Assembly (NCBI RefSeq): GCF_001605895.1
Contig: NZ_LUAW01000014.1
Span: 62,001-126,000 of the forward strand
DNA: 64,000 bases
Reading direction: 5' to 3'
Origin: Acinetobacter pragensis
Lineage (GTDB): Bacteria > Pseudomonadota > Gammaproteobacteria > Pseudomonadales > Moraxellaceae
In this document: piece by piece, positions 1-8,939 of the stretch
Position numbering within the stretch: the stretch's first letter is position 1
Layout of the letters: each line of letters begins with the position of its first letter
Notes under the pieces: model-generated
What the model was told of the DNA's origin: nothing
What the model saw: only the letters and a program-made list of their open reading frames with translations
The model's database searches: none
Made by a program: the position numbers and the translations under genes

Positions 1-557
1 TCGGCGAATTGCACTTCCTGCTTTGGGGTGATTTTGAGCGGGCCAATCAGCCAGAAATTATCGACTTGAGTGCCAATATCGCCATTGCCGAATTGAACCC
101 GTTTCACTTCATTTTGCATCAGCTCTAAGCCAATTCTGCGCGCCAATTCCTGATATACCGGCACCGCAGAGGCGGCCATTGCCTGCGCTAAGGTCAAATC
201 TTTTTCCCAAGCCGGAAAGCTGCGCTTTTCCCCATTCCATTTGAATATTTCATCTGGGGACGTTTTGTTATGTTCAATGCCAATCAGGGCATTCAGCATT
301 TTAAACGTGGATGCCGGGATAAATTGCTGATCTGCGCGCTGTACTGCATTGCCGTGTTCTTGAAGATCATTGCCGTTTTTAATGATAATCACGCCTTTAA
401 CATTGGCTTGATTAAACAAATTGCGGATAGTGGCTGCATCAGCTAAATGGCTGGCGTAGGCAGAATGCGCCTGATTGTGCGAAAAAGGGGACGTAGTACA
501 GGCGCCCAGCAAAATTATAGGACATACAATTGCACAGTATTTAATTAAAGGATTCAT
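1..557 (-). CDS. blaOXA: Class D (OXA-type) beta-lactamase, 3' part cut off by window edge
   Basis: This is a periplasmic serine beta-lactamase that hydrolyses beta-lactams; 185 residues are visible and the C-terminal third lies outside the window. The N-terminus is a lipoprotein-type signal with lipobox LLGAC (Cys20). The catalytic STFK motif is at residues 83-86 and the SAV motif starts at Ser130. The usual YGN box reads FGN (156-158), as in the carbapenem-hydrolysing OXA groups of Acinetobacter (family knowledge). [14 protein letters not shown] stretch follows, close to OXA-23/OXA-134/OXA-229-like enzymes. No IS lies upstream and the neighbour is folE, so it is probably an intrinsic chromosomal copy. 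The subfamily cannot be set without the missing end and an alignment. Confidence 0.93.
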   Translation of the reverse strand, partial: MNPLIKYCAIVCPIILLGACTTSPFSHNQAHSAYASHLADAATIRNLFNQANVKGVIIIKNGNDLQEHGNAVQRADQQFIPASTFKMLNALIGIEHNKTSPDEIFKWNGEKRSFPAWEKDLTLAQAMAASAVPVYQELARRIGLELMQNEVKRVQFGNGDIGTQVDNFWLIGPLKITPKQEVQFA

Positions 558-649
558 CCATTGAACTCTGAAAATTGCTTTCAGCACTATGCCAATAAAC
601 CTTTACAATTACAGCGATATTCATGTGATGAATCTGTAACTTGAGCCGT

Positions 650-1009
650 TTAAACCTCTACAATGACATAATATTTTTTTACGGCTTGCACGACTTCAAA
701 GGTGCCTTCAAAACCAGGCGGAATAATGCCGGCATCGCCTGCGCCAATTTCAATTGTAATATTGGAATGTTTATGGTGCAGGCGTACAAGACCTTCGATT
801 ACATTAAAGAACTCTTGTTTATTATCTGCAAATACAATATTCCAAGCGCCGGCTTCACAGTGCCAAATACCGCAATCCATATGAGGATGCTCATACAGGC
901 TGTAAGTTTGGCGTTCTGGATTGCCGTTGACCAAGCGTTCTGGCCGTGGAAAATCTACAGTGCATTCACTTTGGGTTAAACCTTGGCCTGCTAACCAGAT
1001 TGCTGACAT
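650..1009 (-). CDS. Small cupin-domain protein (COG3450/DUF861-like)
   Basis: This is a soluble 119-residue protein with a single cupin fold. The C-terminal half shows the typical pattern of a beta-strand with an EFFNVIEG turn, a gap, then a GDAGIIPPGFEGTFEV strand, as in COG3450 cupins. The reaction is unknown. A longer frame to 1057 exists, but the ATG at 1009 has an AGGGG ribosome site ten bases upstream and removes an AT-rich hydrophobic extension, so I chose it. It lies downstream of folE on the same strand but is separated from it by a terminator. Confidence 0.8.
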   Translation of the reverse strand: MSAIWLAGQGLTQSECTVDFPRPERLVNGNPERQTYSLYEHPHMDCGIWHCEAGAWNIVFADNKQEFFNVIEGLVRLHHKHSNITIEIGAGDAGIIPPGFEGTFEVVQAVKKYYVIVEV

Positions 1010-1065
1010 GGTCAATGCCCCTAGAAATAAAAATAGAAAAATGCAGTTTATCTGCAATTCGAAAA

Positions 1066-1093
1066 TAAAAAAGCCTCAACATAGGTCGAGGCT
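1066..1093 (-). terminator. Rho-independent terminator downstream of folE
   Basis: An AGCCTC/GAGGCT stem is followed on the minus strand by a T-rich run. It lies between folE and the cupin gene and would end the folE transcript. Confidence 0.75.
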
Positions 1094-1156
1094 GTAATTG
1101 TGTACTTAAAATTATTTGAAGCCTGAGCTTTGAAATCAGCTGCGGGCAATCACATT

Positions 1157-1711
1157 TTAGTAGCTTTCAGGCGCTGCGCTTAAAAACTCGCGGCGTTCTT
1201 CTTTATTGGTTTTAAAGTCGCCGACAAAAGATACAGTGCGGGTTGTGGATTCCTGTTTGCCTACACCGCGCATCATCATGCACATATGGGCAGAATCAAT
1301 CATGACCGCAACACCGCGTGCGCCAGTGACTTCAGCTACAGCTTCCGCAATTTGCTGCGTCAAGTTTTCCTGAATTTGCAGGCGGCGCGCAAACATTTCT
1401 GTAATTCGGGCAAACTTAGACAAGCCTAGAACATTGCCTTCCGGTAAATAGGCAATATGCACGCGGCCATGAAAAGGCAGTAAATGATGTTCGCACAGCG
1501 AATAGAACTCGATATTTTTTACCAGCACCATTTCACGGTTGTCAGAAGGAAAGACCGCTTTATTAGTCACTTCTTCCAAGGTTTGGCTATAGCCGGACGT
1601 TAAATAGGAGAAGGCTTTAGCAGCACGCATAGGGGTATCTTTTAGACCTGGGCGATTAAGGTCTTCACCAACGGCAGTAAGAATGTTAGCGTAGGATTGC
1701 TGCATAGACAT
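1157..1711 (-). CDS. folE: GTP cyclohydrolase I
   Basis: FolE converts GTP to 7,8-dihydroneopterin triphosphate, the first step of tetrahydrofolate synthesis, in the cytoplasm as a toroidal homodecamer. At 184 residues it has the normal short bacterial length. The zinc ligands are visible: Cys73 and His76 in [10 protein letters not shown], and Cys144 in HMCMMMRG. The [11 protein letters not shown] signature follows near the C-terminus. It is transcribed alone, with its own terminator. The start is the first Met of MSMQQ; the second Met is equally possible. Confidence 0.97.
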   Translation of the reverse strand: MSMQQSYANILTAVGEDLNRPGLKDTPMRAAKAFSYLTSGYSQTLEEVTNKAVFPSDNREMVLVKNIEFYSLCEHHLLPFHGRVHIAYLPEGNVLGLSKFARITEMFARRLQIQENLTQQIAEAVAEVTGARGVAVMIDSAHMCMMMRGVGKQESTTRTVSFVGDFKTNKEERREFLSAAPESY

Positions 1712-1801
1712 AAGACGTGTTCACTTACACAGAGAGATTGAACAAGGACGGCATTGTAGCAGAAAACCATTACAATGCCTGCTTTTAAAGGAAGAATCCG
1801 A

Positions 1802-2485
1802 TTACTGTTTAAACTTTGGGTTCTTTTCAGCGCGTTTTAGCAGCACAAGAACTGCACCAGTTCCGCCCTGATTTTCAGGCGCGCTGACAAATGCCAAGAC
1901 ATCACGGTGCTGACGCAGCCAGCTGTTGACATGGGTTTTTAAAATGGCTTCAGGGCCTTTGCCATGTACAATTTTAATGACATTTTGATTGTCATCTTTG
2001 GCCATTTGAATAATCTGCAGGACAGCTGTGCGGGCATCTTCTACGGTACAGCCATGCAGATCTACTGCTTCAAACCAGCGCAGATTACCCGCTTTTAAAT
2101 CTTCAAATACCCGATGCTGCAAGGTGGCTATCCGGTAGCTTAAATTGGCTTGGCTGGCGACAGGGTTCAGCATGGCTTGGGTATCGGAAAGCAAGGTGTC
2201 ATCAGTTTGCATTGGGCCTGTGGCAGAGGCCCGTTTTGCCAAAGTCTGCGCATCCGGTTTTTTCTTGGTGACTTTGACCGCTTTCGCAATATTGCCGGCA
2301 TCCATTTTTTGCACGCCTTGCATTTGCTTGCGGAAAAAGTCTAAATCTTCCTGCTGTTCTTGAGCAGTTGTTTTTTCTATAGGCGCAACCGGTTCTGGCG
2401 CAGGTGCAGGCTTATTGATTTGCTTTTTAAAAGCATTCAGTAAGTTGTATTGTTCTTTAGACAGCGAAGAATCGTGTTTGCTCAT
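1802..2485 (-). CDS. Smr-domain protein (MutS2 C-terminal type nuclease-like domain)
   Basis: This 227-residue cytoplasmic protein has a low-complexity, Pro/Glu/Lys-rich N-terminal half (about 1-120) and a C-terminal Smr domain (about 135-220). The Smr signature is clear: the VDLHG box at 141-145, HGKG at 174-177, and a final strand with GGTGAVLVLLK. Stand-alone Smr proteins such as YdaL/SmrA have nicking activity on DNA or RNA in family members; the substrate here is unknown. It lies behind folE on the same strand, about 90 bases away. The Shine-Dalgarno is weak. Confidence 0.88.
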   Translation of the reverse strand: MSKHDSSLSKEQYNLLNAFKKQINKPAPAPEPVAPIEKTTAQEQQEDLDFFRKQMQGVQKMDAGNIAKAVKVTKKKPDAQTLAKRASATGPMQTDDTLLSDTQAMLNPVASQANLSYRIATLQHRVFEDLKAGNLRWFEAVDLHGCTVEDARTAVLQIIQMAKDDNQNVIKIVHGKGPEAILKTHVNSWLRQHRDVLAFVSAPENQGGTGAVLVLLKRAEKNPKFKQ

Positions 2486-2650
2486 AATGGAAAAAACAGG
2501 GGAAGATGCGTAGTTCAGATGAATTATAGTCTGAAATGAGTTTGATTTGAACTGGAATGAGCCAATGTAAAATTAACTATCACTGAAAATATAAAAAAGA
2601 ATAAAGCTATATTGTGCGTTTACAACACGAAAAAAATCTGTTTAGAAAAG

Positions 2651-2800
2651 ATGAGAGAACAAGAGTCAACTGAATTGCAAAAGCAACAAGAAATACTGGC
2701 TCAACAAAGAAGGCTAAGAGAGCAAGCCGAACGTGCACGAAAAAAGAAATTAGAAGCAGATCCTGAATATAGTCTCAACAGAAAGAAAAGGCGCTTCTAA
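2651..2800 (+). CDS. Possible small basic coiled-coil protein
   Basis: This is a 49-residue frame starting at an ATG preceded by a weak GAAAAG site. The predicted protein is almost entirely charged (Glu/Gln/Lys/Arg) and ends in a strongly basic tail, RKKRRF. It would form a short coiled coil. I do not recognise it. An open, protein-like frame also runs on the opposite strand over part of the same DNA, so either could be a relic. Confidence 0.35.
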   Translation: MREQESTELQKQQEILAQQRRLREQAERARKKKLEADPEYSLNRKKRRF

Positions 2801-2978
2801 ACACATATGATCTTTATCATCTCTTAACTCATCAAAAATCTGAGCGGCTAAAAATATTGAATCTTTTGGATGATTATTGAAGGCTAACAGAGCAAAGAAT
2901 TTAGAAGCATTCTGTTGAAATTAGGCAATAGTATATATTCTGCTTTCTTTTATTTGAGTAAACAAAAAATTAGCCGTT

Positions 2979-3013
2979 AAAAAAGCCCAATTCACAGAAT
3001 AATTGGGCTTTTT
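2979..3013 (-). terminator. Terminator of the trpGDC operon
   Basis: A 12-bp perfect stem AAAAGCCCAATT/AATTGGGCTTTT with an 8-base loop and flanking A/T tracts sits 12 bases after the trpC stop. The symmetric tails mean it could act in both directions. Confidence 0.85.
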
Positions 3014-3024
3014 AAATTTTAAGC

Positions 3025-3831
3025 TCAAACGGCTTTCGGTACACCAAATAGCTCTTTAAAAGCCTGATCTGGGCGCGGCTGCTTCATAAAGCTTTCACCG
3101 ACTAAGAATGCATGAATGTCATGTTCCTGCATCATGGCAACATCTGCAGGTGTAGCAATACCGCTTTCAGTCACCAGCAGGCGTGAAGGCTCCAGCAGGT
3201 TTTTTAAACGCAATGAAGTATTTAAATCTACATCAAAGGTTTTTAAATTGCGGTTGTTCACACCCAAAATGCAACGGTCTGAAAGACGCAAAGCGCGTTC
3301 CAGCTCTGCTTCGTCATGCACTTCAACCAGCACATCCAAATGATGCTCAAATGCAGTTTTCGACATTTCTTCCAATTGCTGATTAGACAGGCAAGCCACA
3401 ATCAGCAAAATGCAGTCGGCATGCAAAGCGCGCGCTTCAATCACGCCATATGGATCGATTAAAAAGTCTTTGCGCAGGGCAGGCAAGCTGCAATGCGTAC
3501 GCGCAATTTGTATGTTTTCGTCTGCGCCTTGGAAAAAATCCACATCTGTCAGTACCGATAGGCACGCTGCGCCAGCATCTTCATACTGCTGCGCAATTTC
3601 TGCTGGGTTGAAGTTTTCGCGGATAATGCCTTTCGATGGCGAGGCTTTCTTAATTTCAGCAATCACGCCCGGGCGCTTGCTTTGCAAAGACTTTGCAAAA
3701 CCGCGTACAGGTGAAGCCGCCTGCGCCAGTTCTTCCACATCTTTATAGCTGTGCTGTTTTAAGCGTGCAGCGAATTCTTCCTGCTTGCGGTCAACAATTT
3801 TACCCAAGATGGTATTTGCGATATCAACCAT
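3025..3831 (-). CDS. trpC: Indole-3-glycerol phosphate synthase
   Basis: TrpC closes the indole ring from CdRP in tryptophan synthesis. It is a 268-residue monofunctional (beta/alpha)8 barrel, not fused to TrpF. Visible motifs are IAEIKKASPSKG near residues 56-67, a central GVNNRNLKTFDVD loop, and VTESGI followed by FLVGESFM near the end. It is last in the trpG-trpD-trpC cluster, 21 bases after trpD. Acinetobacter is known to carry trpGDC as a unit separated from trpE and trpFB. Confidence 0.97.
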   Translation of the reverse strand: MVDIANTILGKIVDRKQEEFAARLKQHSYKDVEELAQAASPVRGFAKSLQSKRPGVIAEIKKASPSKGIIRENFNPAEIAQQYEDAGAACLSVLTDVDFFQGADENIQIARTHCSLPALRKDFLIDPYGVIEARALHADCILLIVACLSNQQLEEMSKTAFEHHLDVLVEVHDEAELERALRLSDRCILGVNNRNLKTFDVDLNTSLRLKNLLEPSRLLVTESGIATPADVAMMQEHDIHAFLVGESFMKQPRPDQAFKELFGVPKAV

Positions 3832-3852
3832 GATTTAAATTTCCTTGACCGG

Positions 3853-4899
3853 TTAAGCTTCGTATTGTTTGAGCGTTTTGGTGAATTCTGACAGCACATC
3901 CATTTTTTCTAAGGCTTGACCGCCATAGATAATGTCATGCGCAAGCGCCACACCGAGCTTATATGAAGGTGTTAAGCCTGAGACATAAATGCCGGCGCCT
4001 GCATTTAATGCAATCATGCTGGCCGCTTTTTCACCAATAGCTGTTTTCTTTTTGCCTAAAGCATTTTTGATCAGCGCCAAGCTTTCTGCTGAACTGTCAA
4101 CAGATAGGCCAGTCAGTGTTTGAGATTCAATTTCTACTGCTTCAGGCTGAATTTCCCATTCGGTGATTTCACCGTTTTTCAGTTCTGCAACATAGGTAGA
4201 CGACGCAAGGCTGATTTCGTCTAAACCGTCTTTAGAATGCACCACCATGACGTGCTCTGCACCCAGCTGTTTCAGCACCTCCGCCATTGGGCGGCATAGC
4301 TCAGTAGAGAAAACCCCAATCACAAAACGTTTGACTCCAGCCGGATTCGTAAGCGGGCCGAGCAAGTTGAAAATGCTGCGGAAGCCCAGCTCTTTACGCG
4401 GGCCGGCAGCATATTTCATCGCTTTGTGGTGATTCGGCGCAAATAAAAAGCCTACCCCTAAATCACGGATGCAGCGCTCAGTTTGCGTCATGCTTAAATC
4501 AAGGTTAATGCCGGCTTGCTCTAACAAGTCCGATGAACCTGATTTAGATGACACACCGCGTCCGCCGTGTTTGGCGATATTTGCGCCGGCAGCAGCAATG
4601 ACAAAAGAAGAGGCAGTCGATACATTAAACAGATTTTGCCCGTCACCGCCAGTGCCGACAATATCGACCAGATGCGGCAGGTCGCTGACATCAATTTTAA
4701 TGGCGAATTCCCGCATCACCCGGGCTGCTGCGGTTATTTCATCAATACTTTCGCCTTTTTGGCGCAGGCCCATCATTAATGCGCCAATTTGCGCGTCTGT
4801 TGCTTCACCATTCATAATGGTGCGCATCACTTCTTCCATTTGCGGCTGAGTGAGTTCAATATTTTTTGTAATGTTATTTAAAGCTTGCTGAATATTCAT
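3853..4899 (-). CDS. trpD: Anthranilate phosphoribosyltransferase
   Basis: TrpD transfers phosphoribose from PRPP to anthranilate. The 348-residue protein shows the PRPP-binding glycine loop [15 protein letters not shown] (about residues 84-98), [15 protein letters not shown], and the [20 protein letters not shown] segment that binds anthranilate. It is a single-domain enzyme, not fused to TrpG. It lies 17 bases after trpG and is probably cotranscribed. Confidence 0.97.
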   Translation of the reverse strand: MNIQQALNNITKNIELTQPQMEEVMRTIMNGEATDAQIGALMMGLRQKGESIDEITAAARVMREFAIKIDVSDLPHLVDIVGTGGDGQNLFNVSTASSFVIAAAGANIAKHGGRGVSSKSGSSDLLEQAGINLDLSMTQTERCIRDLGVGFLFAPNHHKAMKYAAGPRKELGFRSIFNLLGPLTNPAGVKRFVIGVFSTELCRPMAEVLKQLGAEHVMVVHSKDGLDEISLASSTYVAELKNGEITEWEIQPEAVEIESQTLTGLSVDSSAESLALIKNALGKKKTAIGEKAASMIALNAGAGIYVSGLTPSYKLGVALAHDIIYGGQALEKMDVLSEFTKTLKQYEA

Positions 4900-4916
4900 A
4901 ATTTGACTGCACCTGT

Positions 4917-5501
4917 TTATGCATAAATTTCTAAGAAGTTTTTGAAAATCTGATGGCCGTGCTGGCTTAAGATCGACTCCGGGTGAAACTGCACGCCTTC
5001 AACTGGCAATGTCTTATGTTTAACCCCCATGATCTCTTCCATAGAGCCATCTTCTTCATTGGTCCAGCACGTCACTTCTAAGCATTCCGGCAAGGTCGCC
5101 TGATCAATCACGAGGGAATGATAGCGGGTTGCTGAAAATGGAGAAGGCAAGTTGCTGAAAATTCCCTTATCGCTATGATGCATGTCAGATAAACGGCCGT
5201 GCATCACCCGTTTTGCGCGGATAATATCGCCGCCAAAGGCTTGTCCAATGGCTTGGTGGCCTAAGCACACCCCCAGTAATGGAATTTTGCCTGCAAAATG
5301 CTGAATGGCTGGAATAGAAATGCCTGCTTCACTTGGTGAACAAGGGCCAGGGCCAATGACCAAATACTTCGGTTGCCATCGCTCAATATCTTCCAAAGTC
5401 ACGGCATCATTACGTACTACTTTTACTTCCTGATTTAACTCGCCAAAATACTGGACGATGTTGTAGGTAAAAGAGTCATAGTTGTCGATCATCAAAAGCA
5501 T
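4917..5501 (-). CDS. trpG: Anthranilate/para-aminobenzoate synthase glutamine amidotransferase subunit
   Basis: This class I glutamine amidotransferase supplies ammonia to anthranilate synthase. In Acinetobacter the same subunit is reported to serve p-aminobenzoate synthesis too (established for the genus). The 194-residue sequence shows the nucleophile Cys79 in LLGVCLGHQ, the oxyanion loop [11 protein letters not shown], and the GVQFHPES His/Glu pair. It is the first gene of trpGDC. I saw no Trp-rich leader peptide upstream, so control is not by classical attenuation as far as the sequence shows. Confidence 0.96.
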   Translation of the reverse strand: MLLMIDNYDSFTYNIVQYFGELNQEVKVVRNDAVTLEDIERWQPKYLVIGPGPCSPSEAGISIPAIQHFAGKIPLLGVCLGHQAIGQAFGGDIIRAKRVMHGRLSDMHHSDKGIFSNLPSPFSATRYHSLVIDQATLPECLEVTCWTNEEDGSMEEIMGVKHKTLPVEGVQFHPESILSQHGHQIFKNFLEIYA

Positions 5502-5739
5502 GAGCTTAACCTATTGAAATTATGCACTAAACTGTGCTTGATTAGTCTGAAACTGCTCACAGTGTTCCTGCAGTGCAATCACTGCATTGAATATTTATAT
5601 AAAGATAAATAAATCAGGAAAATGGAGCGAAGGTCATCATAGCAAAAAATAAACATTTTCTGCTGAACTATTTATACGAACAGCCCTTTAAGCTCTTGGA
5701 TTCTGCCAATATAGCTATTAGGTTTTAGTGATAATTGAT

Positions 5740-5804
5740 TCAGCTCTGATTATTTGAGAAAGCTCACGCGAGCCAGCGAGGCTGTTTCTTCAAATCAGAG
5801 CTGA
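5740..5804. repeat. Cloverleaf-like inverted repeat in the trpG-glnA gap
   Basis: An outer stem (12 perfect pairs, TCAGCTCTGATT at 5740 with its complement ending at 5804, then imperfect pairs) encloses two small hairpins side by side: GCTC-acgc-GAGC and CAGC-gag-GCTG. Both DNA strands can fold the same way. It is not a tRNA, and I cannot assign it to a known element. Confidence 0.6.
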
Positions 5805-5850
5805 CAAACAGAATGCAAAAGGGGGGTCTTCGGCCAGATAGAAAATAGCC

Positions 5851-5920
5851 TAATCAAGATAAGCGATCGTTAACTCCTTCAAGCCATTGAGGGAAGGAGG
5901 TTTGATTATTTGGTTATCTT
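5851..5920. repeat. Nested inverted repeats in the trpG-glnA gap
   Basis: A CTCCTTC/GAAGGAG stem (5874-5880 with 5893-5899) lies within TAATCAA/TTGATTA (5851-5857 with 5902-5908), and AAGATAA/TTATCTT overlaps the outer arms. The arms alternate rather than nest perfectly, so two folds compete. There is no coding sequence here and the role is unknown. Confidence 0.45.
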
Positions 5921-6341
5921 AAAATTTGTGTCTCTCATGCGGTTTTATATCAATATCTCAAAAGCTGAAGCTTTATTGTTAGACGTTTTGAGTGCTGTAG
6001 ATTTTTAAGAGTACGGTTTTTTTTAATGAAGGGATGTTTTGCTTTAGGTAATTTGAATTGCCAGCGGGGCTGTAAGCATTCACTCAAATGGTGCATTTTT
6101 CTAAGTGAATGAATTTTAAACAAGGACGATATGAAAAAAAGCGCAGGGTTGGTTTTATGCATTTACAGTGGATATTGAGCCTGCATTCATGGATTAACCG
6201 CTGGATTTTGACTGTAAAACAGTGTGAGCTGTGCGCGCTTAACTATTGATGATAAAACAAAAAGAGGATGATAGCGCTGTTCAATATAATTTTCCTTTGG
6301 TTTTTTTTAACAGAGGTCGGCCTTAAGCGGGAAAAGGCGAC

Positions 6342-6424
6342 GGTGCTGATAGGTATGCACCAAATTGGATCACACTGTGGTGCTTTTTGAACAAATTTAT
6401 AGGAGAGTGTTTGAATATGGTGCA
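6342..6424 (+). promoter_or_regulatory. Probable NtrC (NRI) enhancer sites of glnA
   Basis: Several half-sites matching the NtrC consensus TGCACCA/TGGTGCA cluster here: GGTGCT at 6342, TGCACCA at 6356, TGGTGCT at 6378 and TGGTGCA at 6418. TGCACCA-AAT-TGG at 6356 has consensus spacing. A further TGGTGCA lies at 6089. The cluster is 100-180 bases upstream of a sigma-54 promoter, the normal enhancer distance. The NtrC assignment is by consensus from enteric bacteria. Confidence 0.6.
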
Positions 6425-6518
6425 TTTACTTTGGCACTCAGTATAATAGATGCAAAGCAAAGCAGTGTAATCTTCAATTCTGATAAGGAATTCAATATTT
6501 TAACTTTGCTTTTAAAAG

Positions 6519-6536
6519 TTGGTACGGTAATTGCTT
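6519..6536 (+). promoter_or_regulatory. Sigma-54 (-24/-12) promoter of glnA
   Basis: TTGGTACGGTAATTGCTT contains GG (6521-6522), exactly ten bases, then GC (6533-6534), matching the RpoN consensus closely. Transcription should start near 6546, leaving a leader of about 55 bases before the glnA ATG. Confidence 0.85.
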
Positions 6537-6601
6537 AATAACTGCCAACTACTAACACGCACTTCGCGAGTGCAGCAAAAAAACATCGGAGCAAATTGAG
6601 C

Positions 6602-8011
6602 ATGGCGAACAAGGTCCTTCAACTCATCCAAGAAAGTGGCGCAAAATGGGTCGATTTTCGCTTTACTGACACTAAGGGTAAAGAGCAGCACGTAACTTAC
6701 CCTGCTGATACAATCGACGAAGATACATTTGAAGACGGCAAAATGTTTGACGGCTCTTCAATTACAGGTTGGAAAGGCATCGAAGCATCTGACATGATTT
6801 TGCGTCCAGATGCAGAAACTTGTTTCCTTGATCCGTTCTTCGCTGAAGCAACAGTTGTTGTAACTTGTGACGTTATTGAGCCGTCAACTGGTCAAGGCTA
6901 TGACCGTGACCCGCGTTCGATTGCTCGCCGTGCAGAAGAATACTTAAAGTCTACAGGTATCGGTGATACTGCATTCTTTGGCCCAGAACCAGAATTCTTT
7001 GTATTTGACGAAGTGAAATGGGAAATCGACATGTCTGGCGCGCGCCATACATTGATTGCTGAAGAAGCTGCTTGGTCAACGAATAAAGACTACGAAGGCG
7101 GAAACTCAGGTCACCGTCCACGCGTTAAAGGCGGTTATTTCCCAGTGCCTCCAGTAGATTCTTCACATGACATGCGTGCTGATATGTGCGCGCGTATTGA
7201 AGACATCATGGGTCCAGGCCGTGTAGAAGTGCATCACCATGAAGTTGCATCTTGCCAATTAGAAATTGGTGTGAGCTTCAACACTATGGTTCGTAAAGCG
7301 GACGAAGTGCAGCAGTTCAAATATGCAGTTTGGAACGTTGCGCATCAATATGCGAAAACTGCAACCTTTATGCCTAAACCAATGGTTGGCGATAACGGTT
7401 CAGGCATGCACGTTCATATGTCTATCTCTAAAGACGGCAAGAACCTGTTTGCTGGCGATGAATACGCTGGCTTGTCAGAAATGGCGCTTTACTTCATTGG
7501 CGGCGTGATCAAGCATGCCCGTTCATTGAACGCGATTACTAACCCTTCTACAAACTCGTACAAGCGTTTAGTGCCGCATTATGAAGCGCCGATCATGCTG
7601 GCTTACTCAGCACGCAACCGTTCAGCGTCTATCCGTATTCCTTACGTTTCTAGCCCGAAAGGCAAACGTATTGAAGCGCGTTTCCCAGATCCAATGATGA
7701 ACCCGTACTTAGGTTTCGCTGCCTTGCTGATGGCTGGTCTTGACGGTATTCAGAATAAGATCCATCCGGGCGAAGCTGCTGACAAAAACCTGTATGATCT
7801 TCCTCCTGAAGAAGAAGCGAAAATCCCTACAGTTGCGCACAGCTTGGATATGGCGCTTGAAGCGCTTCAAGCAGATCATGACTACCTGTTAAAAGGCGGC
7901 GTGTTCACTAAAGATATGCTGGATGCTTATATCGAAGTTAAAACTGAAGAAGTTCGTCGTTTAAATACAACAACTCACCCAGTTGAATTCGATATGTATT
8001 ACAGCCTGTAA
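6602..8011 (+). CDS. glnA: Type I glutamine synthetase
   Basis: GlnA makes glutamine from glutamate, ammonia and ATP as a cytoplasmic dodecamer and is the main ammonia-assimilation enzyme. The 469-residue length fits the GSI-beta class. Motifs visible are [10 protein letters not shown], the metal-ligand region FFGPEPEFF, the NGSGMHVH box and the ATP-site [10 protein letters not shown]. Tyr398 (397 without Met) in NLYDLPPEE is the adenylylation site, so activity should be controlled by GlnE. The ATG at 6602 has GGAG ten bases upstream and is preferred over an in-frame TTG six bases earlier. The sigma-54 promoter and NtrC-like sites upstream imply nitrogen control. Confidence 0.98.
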   Translation: MANKVLQLIQESGAKWVDFRFTDTKGKEQHVTYPADTIDEDTFEDGKMFDGSSITGWKGIEASDMILRPDAETCFLDPFFAEATVVVTCDVIEPSTGQGYDRDPRSIARRAEEYLKSTGIGDTAFFGPEPEFFVFDEVKWEIDMSGARHTLIAEEAAWSTNKDYEGGNSGHRPRVKGGYFPVPPVDSSHDMRADMCARIEDIMGPGRVEVHHHEVASCQLEIGVSFNTMVRKADEVQQFKYAVWNVAHQYAKTATFMPKPMVGDNGSGMHVHMSISKDGKNLFAGDEYAGLSEMALYFIGGVIKHARSLNAITNPSTNSYKRLVPHYEAPIMLAYSARNRSASIRIPYVSSPKGKRIEARFPDPMMNPYLGFAALLMAGLDGIQNKIHPGEAADKNLYDLPPEEEAKIPTVAHSLDMALEALQADHDYLLKGGVFTKDMLDAYIEVKTEEVRRLNTTTHPVEFDMYYSL

Positions 8012-8033
8012 TTCTGCTCAGAATCACAACTGT

Positions 8034-8064
8034 AAAAAAACCCGCTCTTGCAGCGGGTTTTTTT
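8034..8064 (+). terminator. glnA terminator
   Basis: A strong hairpin with stem ACCCGCT/AGCGGGT and a CTTGC-type loop is flanked by A and T runs of seven, directly after glnA. Confidence 0.9.
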
Positions 8065-8107
8065 GTATCATCTGCTTCTGTAAATACTCTTTAGATGACA
8101 TAAATGT

Positions 8108-8383
8108 ATGGCGCAGCGTAAGAAACATACCGGTTTTTATCCTTGGGTCGATATTAAAGATCATGAAAAAGGCTTTAAGCTTAATTTTTCTCCAGTCACT
8201 TATTTTGAGGCCGGAAGGACAGCCGAAGGCTATAAGCAGGCGGAATTTGTAGAGCTGAAATATCCTGAGATGGCTTTGGAGTATGATTATCCAAAGCAGT
8301 TTTATCTTAGTGCGGAAGGCTTGATTTTGATTAAAACCCCTCAGGGTAAATATGAAGTCATTGCAAAAACAGATAATGTTTAA
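8108..8383 (+). CDS. Conserved-looking hypothetical protein
   Basis: This 91-residue, probably cytoplasmic protein has no signal peptide, membrane segment or recognisable motif. Its composition is protein-like (mixed aromatic, Lys/Glu-rich). It sits between glnA and ubiC, separated from glnA by a terminator and about 70 bases before ubiC. There is no strong Shine-Dalgarno. An antisense frame of similar length overlaps it but has an implausible composition. Confidence 0.6.
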   Translation: MAQRKKHTGFYPWVDIKDHEKGFKLNFSPVTYFEAGRTAEGYKQAEFVELKYPEMALEYDYPKQFYLSAEGLILIKTPQGKYEVIAKTDNV

Positions 8384-8453
8384 CATCCATTAGTGAATGG
8401 TTCATTTAGATATAAGCAAGAATGCAACGCAGAATAATTGAATAGGTAGAGTT

Positions 8454-8939
8454 ATGCGGCAGATACCGGCTGAGCTGAAAACATGGCTGTATGCATCAGG
8501 TTCATTAACCCAGCAGCTGACGGATTTGGCAGATGGCGTGTTTCGTGTTCAGCCTGTAAAAGAGCATTTCCAGCGGCTGAATTTTATGGATGCAAAATGG
8601 ATGCGGATGCCTTATCAGCATACGTCATGGGTCAGGGAAAGTTTTCTGTACGGCAGCGAAGAGCAGCCTTGGGTCAAAGCCAAAAGTATTTTTCCTATAC
8701 TCAGCTTGCAGAAAAGAGCGCGGCTGTTTAAGCATATTGGCAAAAAACCCATCGGATTTTTTTTGTTTCAGCGAACAACTCCAGCTTGCGAGCGCCGTGT
8801 CATTTGGCTTGAAGATGGCTGGACACGGCAGAGCTGTTATACTTGGCATGGCTGCAAATTCATTGTGCAGGAAACTTTTTTGGAAAGTTTTGAACAGTTT
8901 TTGCAAAAGCAATATTCAGCAGGCGAAGGACAGTTATGA
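8454..8939 (+). CDS. ubiC: Chorismate pyruvate-lyase
   Basis: UbiC splits chorismate into 4-hydroxybenzoate and pyruvate, the entry step of ubiquinone synthesis. The 161-residue length is normal. The WVRESFLYG stretch in the middle (including the conserved Arg) and a W-x-R/S region near 120-128 fit the family. Its stop overlaps the ubiA start by four bases (ATGA), so the two are translationally coupled, the standard arrangement. Confidence 0.93.
   Translation: MRQIPAELKTWLYASGSLTQQLTDLADGVFRVQPVKEHFQRLNFMDAKWMRMPYQHTSWVRESFLYGSEEQPWVKAKSIFPILSLQKRARLFKHIGKKPIGFFLFQRTTPACERRVIWLEDGWTRQSCYTWHGCKFIVQETFLESFEQFLQKQYSAGEGQL

Noticed and set aside
641..979. Plus-strand frame of 112 codons opposite the cupin gene
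   Set aside because: It is the antisense shadow of the cupin gene at 650-1009 and has no ribosome site or protein-like pattern.
2750..2925. Minus-strand open frame with protein-like text after the small basic ORF
   Set aside because: It reads plausibly (LAFNNHPKDSIFLAAQIFDELRD) but lacks a start codon and overlaps the plus-strand small ORF; it may be a relic, too weak to list as a gene.
5950..6425. Two minus-strand frames of 60-70 codons in the trpG-glnA gap
   Set aside because: Composition is not protein-like and they cover the NtrC-like sites; treated as chance frames.
6596..6601. TTG start for glnA two codons upstream
   Set aside because: The GGAG site is only four bases from the TTG, whereas the ATG at 6602 has ideal spacing and gives the normal family N-terminus.
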